Assembly: GCA_003223555.1 (NCBI GenBank) | Contig: QHVM01000054.1 | Span: 28,787 to 61,081, forward strand | Direction of reading: 5' to 3' | Source of the DNA: Acidobacteriota bacterium | GTDB taxonomy: Bacteria > Acidobacteriota > Vicinamibacteria > Fen-336 | Length of the DNA stretch: 32,295 nt | Shown: positions 24,027 to 31,052 of the stretch, in pieces | Layout: each line of letters starts with the position of its first letter | How positions within the stretch are numbered: position 1 is the first letter of the stretch | Program-made: the position numbers and the translations under genes | Notes under the pieces: generated by a model | Databases searched by the model: none | What the model saw: only the letters and a program-made list of their open reading frames with translations | Told to the model about the DNA's origin: nothing

Positions 24027-24054
24027 TTGACAGCAGCCAAAGAAAAGGTATAGA
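24027..24054 (+). promoter_or_regulatory. Sigma70-type promoter of the TonB receptor operon
   Basis: TTGACA at 24027-24032, a 16-bp spacer, and TATAGA at 24049-24054. The start point would be near 24061, leaving a leader of about 80 nt in which I see no riboswitch or attenuator. A TTTC-repeat operator candidate covers the spacer and -10 box. Confidence 0.78.
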
Positions 24055-24056
24055 AA
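24037..24056 (-). promoter_or_regulatory. Candidate AgaR/DeoR-type operator
   Basis: Read on the minus strand this is TTTCTATACCTTTTCTTTGG, an AT-rich series of TTTC-like units resembling operators of DeoR-family regulators such as E. coli AgaR (about 16 of 20 positions by my hand alignment to the remembered consensus). It overlaps the receptor promoter, and a DeoR-family gene is the last gene of that operon, which suggests autorepression. The 10-mer AGAAAAGG(T/C)A recurs at 18683-18692 by the aldolase start point. Confidence 0.45.
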
Positions 24057-24142
24057 GCCACATCGGCTATCGTTTCCTTGCGATTGTTCGCTCGACCGGC
24101 ACGAGGGGCCACCAGTGCGGCCGCTCACCGAGGAGGAAGAAC

Positions 24143-27100
24143 ATGCGACGGGTATTCCTGGTCCTGCTGGTGGCCGTGGGCCTCGCCGGCGCCGCCCACG
24201 CCCAGACGTTCCTGGGGACGATCCGCGGCACCGTCGTCGACCCGCAGGGCGCGGCGGTCAGGGACGCCGCCGTGCTCGTCGTCGACGAGAGCACGGGCGT
24301 GCCGCGCGCGGTGGGGACCGATTCGGAGGGCCGCTTCGAGGCCACGAGCCTCCGGCCGGGCACCTACCGCGTCGAGGTGACGACGCCGAACTTCAAGAAG
24401 TTCGAGCGGACCGGCGTCCTGCTGCGGGCGGCAGGCACCGCGCTCGTGGACGTGAGGCTCGAGCTCGGCGGAAGGACGGAGTCGGTCATCGTCTCCGCGG
24501 AGGCGATCAACAACATCACGCTCGACAGCGGCGCGATCACCCGCGGGCTCGACGAGCAGCAGCTCCACGACCTGCCGCGGAACAGCCGGGACATCCAGTC
24601 CTTCCTGCTGCTGAACCCCAACGTCCTCGGCGGCTTCGACGACATCCAGTTCCTGGGCGGCCGCAGCTACGGCGTCAGTTATATCCAGGACGGCCAGGCC
24701 TCGACCAACGCCATCTTCGGCACGGTGGGCAACTCGGCCCCGGGCCTCGACGCGATCTCGGAGCTGCAGGTCCTCTCCAACTCCTACAGCGCGGAGTACG
24801 GCGGCCTGGCCGGAGTGCTGGTCACCACCAAGCGCGGAGGCAGCAACTACCGCGGCACCGCCTTCTACGACTTCAACTCGAACGGCCTCAACGCCCTCAC
24901 CTACAACCAGAAGCTGGGGCTGGGTCCGGAAGACCTGGCCGGCCTGCGCAGCGACCCCAACTCCGACACCCATCAGCACCGCTGGGGGGCCAGCCTCGGC
25001 GGGCCGATCAAGAGCGGCAAGACCTTCTTCTATGCCAACTACGAGGGATCGAACGACAAGGCCATCTTCGGGGGCAGCCGGGCCACCGTGCCCACCGCGG
25101 CCATGCGCAACGGCGACTTCCGCGGGACGGCCATCAACCCGCGCGATCCATTGACCGGACAGCCCTTTCCCGGCCAGGTGATCCCGGCCGACCGCATCAG
25201 CCCCCAGGCCCGGAAGATCATGGACTTCTTCTACCCGCTCCCCAACCGCGGCACGATCTCGAACGGGTACGGGATCTTCCAGCAGTTCGTGCCCGAGACC
25301 CGGAACCGCAACCGGGCCGACCTCCGCCTCGACCACGAGGCCACCAAGAACGACTCGATCTTCCTGCGCGGCAGCTACCAGCACTTCGACCCCAACGCCA
25401 TCACCTTCGAGGCCGGCAACGCGCTCACGAACATGCCGATCCTCAATCGCAAGCTGGACACCGCCTCGGGCATCGGCGGCTGGACCAAGATCTTCTCCAG
25501 CACGGTGGTCAACGAATTCCGCGTCGGGTACAACTATGACAAGACGTCGCGGCAGAGCACGTTCCTGAACGCCAAGGTCACCGACCAGCTCGGCCTCGAG
25601 CACCCGCCCAGCATCCCCGCCGATCGCCGCGGCTTCCCGTCCTTCCAGTTCACCTCCGGGTCGAACCGGCCCACGAACATCAACGACGCCGGCCGGGCCG
25701 TGGACCGCACGATCATCCAGAACGCGCTCTCGGTCGCCGACAACCTCTCCTGGATCATGGGCGGCCACTCGTTTCGGGCCGGCGCGCTCTTCAACCGCAA
25801 CATGGCCCGCGACGGCTTCGGCACCGGCATCAACTACGGCGGCCGTTACCAGTTCAACGGCGGCTTCACGGGAAACGCCTTCAGCGACTTCCTGCTCGGC
25901 CTGCCCCGCCAGTCGCTGGACCAGGTGGTCAACCGCGGGCCGATGGACGGCCACTCCAACGACTTCGCCGCCTACGTCCAGTACGACTGGAAGGCGAGCA
26001 AGGACCTGACCGTCTACCTCGGCGCGCGCTACGAGATCGTGGGCGTCTGGCATGAGAAGAACCAGCAGCTCGCCAACTTCGTCGTCCTGCCCGACGGCGG
26101 CCACCACGTGGTCCCCAACGCCACCGTCGCCGCGGCGCTGCCGCCGGCGGTCATCGCCTTCAACCGGACGCTGCTGGCCGACTCGCTCGGCCTCTCCGAC
26201 GCCCTCATCAAGACCGACAAGAACAACATCAGTCCCCGGGTGGGGTTCGCCTGGCGGCTCACCGGCGACGACAAGACGGTGTTGCGCGGCGGCTTCGGCC
26301 TCTTCCACCCGACCGTCGCCGTCCAGGGCGTGCGCGACCTCCTGGCCACCAACGAGTTCCGGTATGGAGTCACGCGGCGCGGGGTCACGCTCGCCCACGG
26401 CTACTCCACGGGATCCATCTTTCTCGATCCCGGCGACTACGGCAGCGAGGGCGTCGACCCCAACATCCAGAGCCCGGACATCTATCAGTACAACCTGACC
26501 CTCGAGCGGACCCTGCCGGGAAGCGTCGGCCTGCGCGTCAGCTACATCGGATCCACGATGCGCAAGCTGCTCGTCAACAAGTTCCTGAACGACCTGCCCG
26601 CCAGCACGAGGCCGTGGGATCCCGAGAACGAGGACGACCTCGCTCGTCTCCCACTCTTCCCGTACGTCAACCTCTTCACCAACCTCACATACAACCTGGG
26701 CAGCGGCCAGCTCCACGCCGGACAGCTCGAGCTGACGCGGCACTGGAGGAACGGGCTCGCCCTCGACGTCGCCTACACCCTCGCCCACTCGAGCAGCAAC
26801 GCCCCCGACTCGGGCAACAGCAGCCTCGGCGTGGTCATGTACGACTCGTTCGACATCGAGAAAGACCGCGGTCCCGACCCGAACGTGGTGAAGCACCGGA
26901 TCGTGGCCAACGGCACCTGGGAGATCCCGGTCGGCCACGGGCGCGCCCACGGCGCGAATATGCCCGGCTGGGCGAACGCGCTCTTCGGCGGATGGACGGT
27001 GTCGACGATCTTCCAGGCCCGTAGCGGGCCCAACCTGACCCCGTGGTTCAGCGGCTACTACACGACCAGCCCCTGGAACACCGCCCACGCCCTGGACGCT

Positions 27101-27523
27101 CTCGGCAACTGCTTCGCCGATTGCTGGAGACCCGATCAGATCGGCGATCCTGCCCCCGGCGGATCCCGCGACCGCTTCTTCAACCTGGCCGCCTATGCGC
27201 TGCCGGGCCCGGGGCAGTACGGAAGCGCCAAGAAGGGCAGCCTGCTCGGGCCGGGCACCTGGGTCGTGAACTTCGCCTTCTACAAGGACGTCGTGGCCCG
27301 GAAGGACTTCCACCTGCAGCTCTCGGCGCTGCTGGACAACGCGTTCAACCATCCCCAGTTCTTCACGGCCTACGGAGACGACTTCTCCAATCTGAGTGAC
27401 TTCCTGAACGACGGGGTGGCCGACAACGGCACCACCGGGGTGCTCGGCGGGGGCTCGATCGCGAACGTGGAGGGGTTCGCGACCGGGAGGGTCTTCCGAC
27501 TAGGCATAAGGGCGACGTTCTAG
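24143..27523 (+). CDS. Oar-like TonB-dependent outer-membrane receptor with CarboxypepD_reg domain
   Basis: 1126 aa from the ATG at 24143, preceded by GAGGAGGAAG. Signal peptide MRRVFLVLLVAVGLAGAAHA-Q. Residues about 23-105 form a carboxypeptidase-regulatory-like beta-sandwich (GTIRGTVVDPQGAAVRDAAVLVVDESTG, then LRPGTYRVEVTTPNFKK). The plug follows at about 115-230 (LPRNSRDIQSFLLLNPNV, GLDAISELQVLSNSYSAEYGGLAGVLVTTKRGGSNYRG). The remainder is a beta-barrel with alternating aromatic strands, ending in RLGIRATF with the terminal Phe typical of BAM substrates. This architecture is abundant in Acidobacteriota and serves uptake of large ligands such as oligosaccharides; its ligand here is inferred from the locus. 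There is no SusD-like gene beside it. The next gene starts 2 nt after its stop. Confidence 0.95.
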   Translation: MRRVFLVLLVAVGLAGAAHAQTFLGTIRGTVVDPQGAAVRDAAVLVVDESTGVPRAVGTDSEGRFEATSLRPGTYRVEVTTPNFKKFERTGVLLRAAGTALVDVRLELGGRTESVIVSAEAINNITLDSGAITRGLDEQQLHDLPRNSRDIQSFLLLNPNVLGGFDDIQFLGGRSYGVSYIQDGQASTNAIFGTVGNSAPGLDAISELQVLSNSYSAEYGGLAGVLVTTKRGGSNYRGTAFYDFNSNGLNALTYNQKLGLGPEDLAGLRSDPNSDTHQHRWGASLGGPIKSGKTFFYANYEGSNDKAIFGGSRATVPTAAMRNGDFRGTAINPRDPLTGQPFPGQVIPADRISPQARKIMDFFYPLPNRGTISNGYGIFQQFVPETRNRNRADLRLDHEATKNDSIFLRGSYQHFDPNAITFEAGNALTNMPILNRKLDTASGIGGWTKIFSSTVVNEFRVGYNYDKTSRQSTFLNAKVTDQLGLEHPPSIPADRRGFPSFQFTSGSNRPTNINDAGRAVDRTIIQNALSVADNLSWIMGGHSFRAGALFNRNMARDGFGTGINYGGRYQFNGGFTGNAFSDFLLGLPRQSLDQVVNRGPMDGHSNDFAAYVQYDWKASKDLTVYLGARYEIVGVWHEKNQQLANFVVLPDGGHHVVPNATVAAALPPAVIAFNRTLLADSLGLSDALIKTDKNNISPRVGFAWRLTGDDKTVLRGGFGLFHPTVAVQGVRDLLATNEFRYGVTRRGVTLAHGYSTGSIFLDPGDYGSEGVDPNIQSPDIYQYNLTLERTLPGSVGLRVSYIGSTMRKLLVNKFLNDLPASTRPWDPENEDDLARLPLFPYVNLFTNLTYNLGSGQLHAGQLELTRHWRNGLALDVAYTLAHSSSNAPDSGNSSLGVVMYDSFDIEKDRGPDPNVVKHRIVANGTWEIPVGHGRAHGANMPGWANALFGGWTVSTIFQARSGPNLTPWFSGYYTTSPWNTAHALDALGNCFADCWRPDQIGDPAPGGSRDRFFNLAAYALPGPGQYGSAKKGSLLGPGTWVVNFAFYKDVVARKDFHLQLSALLDNAFNHPQFFTAYGDDFSNLSDFLNDGVADNGTTGVLGGGSIANVEGFATGRVFRLGIRATF

Positions 27524-27525
27524 AG

Positions 27526-28569
27526 TTGGACGCGGCGGCGCTCCCGGTGACGATCGAGGACGACGGGCAGCTCGAGGAGCTGCTCTCCCGGCCGTCCCCG
27601 GCCGACGTGGCCTTCGCGCGTACGCTCGCCGGCGACGTCCTGGTCCTGGGCGCGGGGGGGAAGATGGGCCCGTCGCTCGCCCGCCGCGTCCGCCGCGCCC
27701 TCGACGCGGCGGGGGTGAAGCGACGGGTGGTGGCCGCCTCGCGCTTCTCGGAGCCGGGCCTGGCGGCCGCTCTCGAGCGCGACGGGATCGACGCCATCCC
27801 GTGCGACCTCCTCGACCCGGACGCGGTGGCCCGCTTGCCGGCGGCCGGCGACGTGCTCTTCCTGGCCGGGATGAAGTTCGGGTCGGCGGACCGGCCCGAC
27901 CTGACCTGGGTCCTCAACACGGTCGTGCCGGCCCAGGCCGCCCGTCGCTACCCGGCGAGCCGGATCGTCGTCTTCTCCACCGGCAACGTCTATCCCTTCG
28001 TCGACGCTTCGTCGTCCGGCTCGATCGAGAGCGACCCTCCCGGCCCGGCGGGGGAGTACGCGCAGAGCTGCCTGGGCCGTGAACGCGTGTTCGAGTACTT
28101 CTCGCGGGAGAACGGCACCCGCGGCCTCGTCTTCCGCCTCAACTACGCGACCGACCTGCGTTACGGCGTGCTGGTGGACGTCGCCCGTCAGGCATGGGCG
28201 GGAGAGCCGGTGGACCTGACCGTCCCGCGGGTCAACGCCATCTGGCAAGGGGACGCGAACTCGTACGCCTTCCGTGCGCTAGGTCTGGCCGAGTCCCCGC
28301 CGCGCCCGCTCAACGTGACGGGGCGGGGCACGGTCGCGGTACGGGATGCGGCCGAGCGGTTCGGCCGGCGCTTCGGCCGGCCGGTCCGCTTCACGGGAGC
28401 CGAAGGGCCGGTGGCGCTCCTGAGCGACGCCTCACGCTGCCACCAGCTCCTCGGCGACCCCGAGGTGCCTCTCGAGCGCCTGCTGGAGTGGACCGCACGC
28501 TGGGTGGAGGCGGGCGGACGCAGCCTCGGCAAGCCGACGAAGTTCGAGCGGGTCGATGGCCGTTTCTGA
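27526..28569 (+). CDS. NAD-dependent epimerase/dehydratase (extended SDR)-like protein with altered active site
   Basis: 347 aa from a TTG at 27526, two bases after the receptor stop; no clear Shine-Dalgarno, so translational coupling is likely. A GTG at 27547 is an alternative. Residues about 38-50 have the Rossmann glycine motif (VLVLGAGGKMGPSLA), and VVFSTGNVYPF near 148-158 supplies the usual Ser. The SDR YxxxK motif should lie in GEYAQSCLGRER, but Y178 is followed four places later by C182 and not Lys. The protein may therefore be a divergent reductase or epimerase, or bind nucleotide sugar without normal SDR catalysis. It overlaps the DapA-family gene by 14 nt, so the two are probably used together in sugar or sugar-acid metabolism. 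Confidence 0.85.
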   Translation: MDAAALPVTIEDDGQLEELLSRPSPADVAFARTLAGDVLVLGAGGKMGPSLARRVRRALDAAGVKRRVVAASRFSEPGLAAALERDGIDAIPCDLLDPDAVARLPAAGDVLFLAGMKFGSADRPDLTWVLNTVVPAQAARRYPASRIVVFSTGNVYPFVDASSSGSIESDPPGPAGEYAQSCLGRERVFEYFSRENGTRGLVFRLNYATDLRYGVLVDVARQAWAGEPVDLTVPRVNAIWQGDANSYAFRALGLAESPPRPLNVTGRGTVAVRDAAERFGRRFGRPVRFTGAEGPVALLSDASRCHQLLGDPEVPLERLLEWTARWVEAGGRSLGKPTKFERVDGRF

Positions 28570-29617
28570 GCTGCTGCGCGCCGCGCTCCTGCGCGGCCTG
28601 GTGATCCCCGCCCATCCCCTCGCGCTCACCGCCGAGCGGAAGCTCGACGAGCGCCGGCAGCTCGCCCTCACCCGCTACTACTGCGCCGCCCGCGCGGGCG
28701 GCGTCGCGGTGGGCGTGCACACCACGCAGTTCGCCATCCGGGATGCGAAGGTGGGGCTGCTGGAGCCGGTGCTGCGCCTGGCGATGGGCGCCGTTCGGCG
28801 TCACGAAGAAGCGACCGGCACGCGGCTCGTCACGGTGGCCGGGGTCTGCGGGGCGACGCGGCAGGCGGTGGCGGAGGCGGAGCTGGCCCGCGCGCTGGGA
28901 TACGACCTGGGCCTGCTCAGCCTGGGGGCGCTGCCCGACGCCACGAACGAAGAGCTGGTCGCCCACTGCCAGCGGGTGGCGGAGGTATTGCCGCTCTTCG
29001 GCTTCTATCTCCAGCCGGCGGTGGGCGGGCGCGTGCTGGGCTACGGCTTCTGGCGCGCGCTGTTGGAGCTGCCGGAGCTGGCCGCGATCAAGGTCGCGCC
29101 CTTCGACCGCTACCGGACGCTCGAGGTGGCCCGGGCGCTCGCCGACGCCGGGCGGGGCGACGAGGTCGCCCTCTACACCGGCAACGACGACAGCATCGTG
29201 GCCGACCTCCTCACCGCCTTCCCGGCCGGGACCGGCGGCCGCGAGCCGGCGGTGCGCTTCGCCGGCGGGCTGCTCGGGCAATGGGCGGTGTGGACGAGCC
29301 GGGCCGTGGAGCTGCTGGAGCGCGCGCGCGAGTGCCGGACCGCGGGACGGGGCGCCCTGGAGCTTCTGGCCGAAGGCGCCCAGCTCACCGACGCGAACGG
29401 GGCGATCTTCGACACGCGGCACGGCTTCGCCGGCTGCATCCCGGGCATCCACGAGGTGCTGCGCGGCCAGGGCCTGCTCGCGGGGCGATGGTGCCTCGAT
29501 CCGGACGAGGAGCTGTCGCCGGGCCAGCTCGAGGAGATCGAGCGCGTGCGCGCCGCCTACCCGCGGCTGGCCGACGACGCCTTCGTGGCCGAGAACCGGG
29601 AACGATGGCTGGCCTGA
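28556..29617 (+). CDS. DapA/NanA-family aldolase (dihydrodipicolinate synthase family)
   Basis: 353 aa from the ATG at 28556, overlapping the epimerase-like gene by 14 nt; GAGCGGG upstream. The TIM-barrel family features are present: AGGVAVGVHTTQF at 47-59 in place of the canonical GGTTGE loop, FGFYLQPAVGG at 148-158 with Y151 as the catalytic Tyr candidate, and ELAAIKVAPFDRYRTL with K179 as Schiff-base lysine. It is longer than typical DapA (about 290-300 aa), with an extra C-terminal helical part. Family members split or condense pyruvate with aldehydes: lysine synthesis, N-acetylneuraminate or 2-keto-3-deoxy-sugar-acid cleavage. In a sugar operon, with a divergent pyruvate loop, 2-keto-3-deoxy acid cleavage is the better guess than lysine synthesis. 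Confidence 0.9.
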   Translation: MAVSELLRAALLRGLVIPAHPLALTAERKLDERRQLALTRYYCAARAGGVAVGVHTTQFAIRDAKVGLLEPVLRLAMGAVRRHEEATGTRLVTVAGVCGATRQAVAEAELARALGYDLGLLSLGALPDATNEELVAHCQRVAEVLPLFGFYLQPAVGGRVLGYGFWRALLELPELAAIKVAPFDRYRTLEVARALADAGRGDEVALYTGNDDSIVADLLTAFPAGTGGREPAVRFAGGLLGQWAVWTSRAVELLERARECRTAGRGALELLAEGAQLTDANGAIFDTRHGFAGCIPGIHEVLRGQGLLAGRWCLDPDEELSPGQLEEIERVRAAYPRLADDAFVAENRERWLA

Positions 29618-30396
29618 GCCCGACCCGGCTGCTGGTGGAGGAGCGGCGCCGGAAGATCATCGACCTCGTCGACAAGCAGGGCCGGGTCACGGTGGAGGAC
29701 CTGGTCAAGCGCTTCGCCGTCTCCGCGGTGACGGTGCGCGGCGACCTCGACTCCCTGTCCCGCGGAGGGGCGGTGGTCCGCTCCCACGGCGGGGCCCTGA
29801 AGCGCATCGGCGCGCTACAGGACGTCCCCATCGGCGTCAAGGAGACGCTCCACCACGGGGAGAAGGTGCGCATCGGCTACGCGGCCGCCCAGATGATCCG
29901 GGAGGGCGAGACGGTGATGATGGACTCCGGGACCACCACCGCGGAGATCGCCCGCCAGATCAAGTTCCTCAAGCTGAAGTCGCTCACCGTCATCACCAAC
30001 GCCCTCAACATCGCCATGGAGCTGGCCAACCTGCCCCACGTGCGGGTGATCATGATCGGCGGGATCCTGCGCCAGATGTCCTATTCGCTCGTCGGCCCCC
30101 ACGCCGAGCACACCCTGCGCGGCCTCAACGCCGACCGGCTGTTCCTGGGCGTCGACGGCCTCGACCCCGACATCGGCCTCTCCACGCCCGACGTGCTGGA
30201 GGCCCAGCTCAACGCGATCATGATCCGCGTCTCGCGGGAGGTGATCGTGGTCGCCGACTCCAGCAAGTTCCGGCGCCGGAGCCTGTCCGTTATCGCCAGC
30301 CTGGACCTGGTCCACAAGGTCATCACCGACGACCGGGCGTCCCGGGAGATGCTCGACGGCCTGAAGGCCCAGAACGTCGAGGTGATGGTCGTGTAG
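29605..30396 (+). CDS. DeoR-family transcriptional repressor, AgaR/GlpR-like
   Basis: 263 aa from the ATG at 29605, overlapping the aldolase gene by 13 nt; GGGAA upstream. Residues about 10-65 are the DeoR winged helix (ERRRKIIDLVDKQGRVTVEDLVKRFAVSAVTVRGDLDSLSRGGAVVRSHGGA). The rest is the sugar-phosphate-sensing domain: MMDSGTTTAEIARQI near 104-118, TVITNALNIAMEL, VIMIGGILRQMSYSLVGPHAE, FLGVDGLDPDIGLSTPD and VVADSSKFRRRS. Such regulators respond to a phosphorylated sugar, for AgaR a galactosamine-pathway intermediate. As last gene of the receptor operon it probably represses its own promoter at 24027-24054 and perhaps the operons diverging at 18588-18697. Very clear family call; the target set is inferred. 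Confidence 0.94.
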   Translation: MAGLSPTRLLVEERRRKIIDLVDKQGRVTVEDLVKRFAVSAVTVRGDLDSLSRGGAVVRSHGGALKRIGALQDVPIGVKETLHHGEKVRIGYAAAQMIREGETVMMDSGTTTAEIARQIKFLKLKSLTVITNALNIAMELANLPHVRVIMIGGILRQMSYSLVGPHAEHTLRGLNADRLFLGVDGLDPDIGLSTPDVLEAQLNAIMIRVSREVIVVADSSKFRRRSLSVIASLDLVHKVITDDRASREMLDGLKAQNVEVMVV

Positions 30397-30402
30397 TTCC
30401 GC

Positions 30403-30430
30403 TTGACAGCCGGCCGGTGTCCGAAATAGT
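30403..30430 (+). promoter_or_regulatory. Promoter of the Rrf2 gene
   Basis: TTGACA at 30403-30408, 16-bp spacer, AATAGT at 30425-30430 (4/6 to the -10 consensus). A GC palindrome (CCGGCCGG, 30410-30417) lies in the spacer. The -10 overlaps the GTCTAGT motif shared with the porin upstream region, so regulation by the Rrf2 protein itself is likely. Confidence 0.6.
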
Positions 30431-30437
30431 CTAGTGA
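30423..30437 (+). promoter_or_regulatory. Candidate Rrf2 operator, copy 1
   Basis: GAAATAGTCTAGTGA shares 11 of 15 positions, including the 7-mer GTCTAGT, with 30944-30958 ahead of the porin gene. Such an AT-rich word is rare in this GC-rich DNA. It overlaps the -10 box of the Rrf2 gene. Downstream, TATGGA occurs twice (30441-30446 and 30450-30455). Confidence 0.45.
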
Positions 30438-30455
30438 CCCTATGGACATTATGGA

Positions 30456-30920
30456 GTGAAGATCTCCCACCGGGGCCTCTACGGGCTCAAGGCCCTGACC
30501 CACCTGGCCGAGGCCTATGACCGGGGCCTGGTGAAGATCCACGAGATCGCCGAGGAGGAGTCGATCCCCGAGAAGTTCCTGGAGGGCATCCTGGTGACGC
30601 TCAAGAACGCGCGCCTGGTGAGCAGCCAGCGCGGCCGCGAGGGGGGCTACCGGCTGCGCCGTCCGCCCCCGGAGATATTGCTGGGGGACGTGGTCCGGAT
30701 GATCGACGGCCCCCTGGCCCCGTTCGGCGACGCCGTCGAGCTGGCCCACCGCGTCCGCACCGAGCCTCGCCACGCCGGGCTCTTCGACCTGTTCCTCGAG
30801 GTCCGGAACGCGGCCGCCCGGATCCTGGACCATACCAGCCTGGCCGACCTCGTCGAGCGCAACCGCCGGATCCTCGTCCGGCGGTCGGCGCGGGCGGCGC
30901 CCGCGGCGGCCCGCAAGTGA
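30456..30920 (+). CDS. Rrf2-family transcriptional regulator lacking Fe-S cysteines
   Basis: 154 aa from the GTG at 30456, the first start in frame; the leader is only about 19 nt. Residues 1-85 form the Rrf2 winged helix: KISHRGLYGLKALTHLAEAY, IHEIAEEESIPEKFLEGILVTLKNARLVSSQRGREGGYRL (the wing with GREGGY), then LGDVVRMIDGPLAP. In IscR/NsrR-type members three cysteines after this point bind an Fe-S cluster; here the whole protein has no Cys. It therefore belongs with cluster-free members such as CymR, which control sulfur metabolism by other means. The C-terminal helix SLADLVERNRRILVRR is a usual dimer element. The porin gene starts 133 nt further on, with a similar upstream motif. Confidence 0.92.
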   Translation: MKISHRGLYGLKALTHLAEAYDRGLVKIHEIAEEESIPEKFLEGILVTLKNARLVSSQRGREGGYRLRRPPPEILLGDVVRMIDGPLAPFGDAVELAHRVRTEPRHAGLFDLFLEVRNAAARILDHTSLADLVERNRRILVRRSARAAPAAARK

Positions 30921-30943
30921 CCGCGCCCGTTACTTTCGGGACA

Positions 30944-30966
30944 GAATATGTCTAGTAATAAACTAG
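30944..30966 (+). promoter_or_regulatory. Candidate Rrf2 operator, copy 2, upstream of the porin gene
   Basis: GAATATGTCTAGTAA (30944-30958) repeats the motif found at the Rrf2 promoter. It is embedded in two nested dyads: GACA-GAATA-TGTC (30940-30952) and CTAGT-AATAA-ACTAG (30952-30966). The AT-rich patch is the likely promoter region of the porin gene, but no convincing -35/-10 pair can be fixed. Confidence 0.45.
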
Positions 30967-31052
30967 GGTTTGAGGAGTTTACCGCCAACGAGCGAGCACC
31001 GGCCCACCGGATGACCGGAGGCACGGGGGCGGGCGCGAGCCCGAGATCAGTG

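Noticed and set aside
24125-27352. Minus-strand open frame of 1075 codons opposite the TonB receptor
   Set aside because: Val/Glu/Gly/Arg-rich shadow of a well-supported receptor gene; no recognisable domain.
30405-30421. GACAG-CCGGCCGG-TGTC near-palindrome as terminator of the DeoR gene
   Set aside because: It overlaps the -35 box and spacer of the Rrf2 promoter, has a bulge and no T-run; more likely part of the regulatory region or chance.
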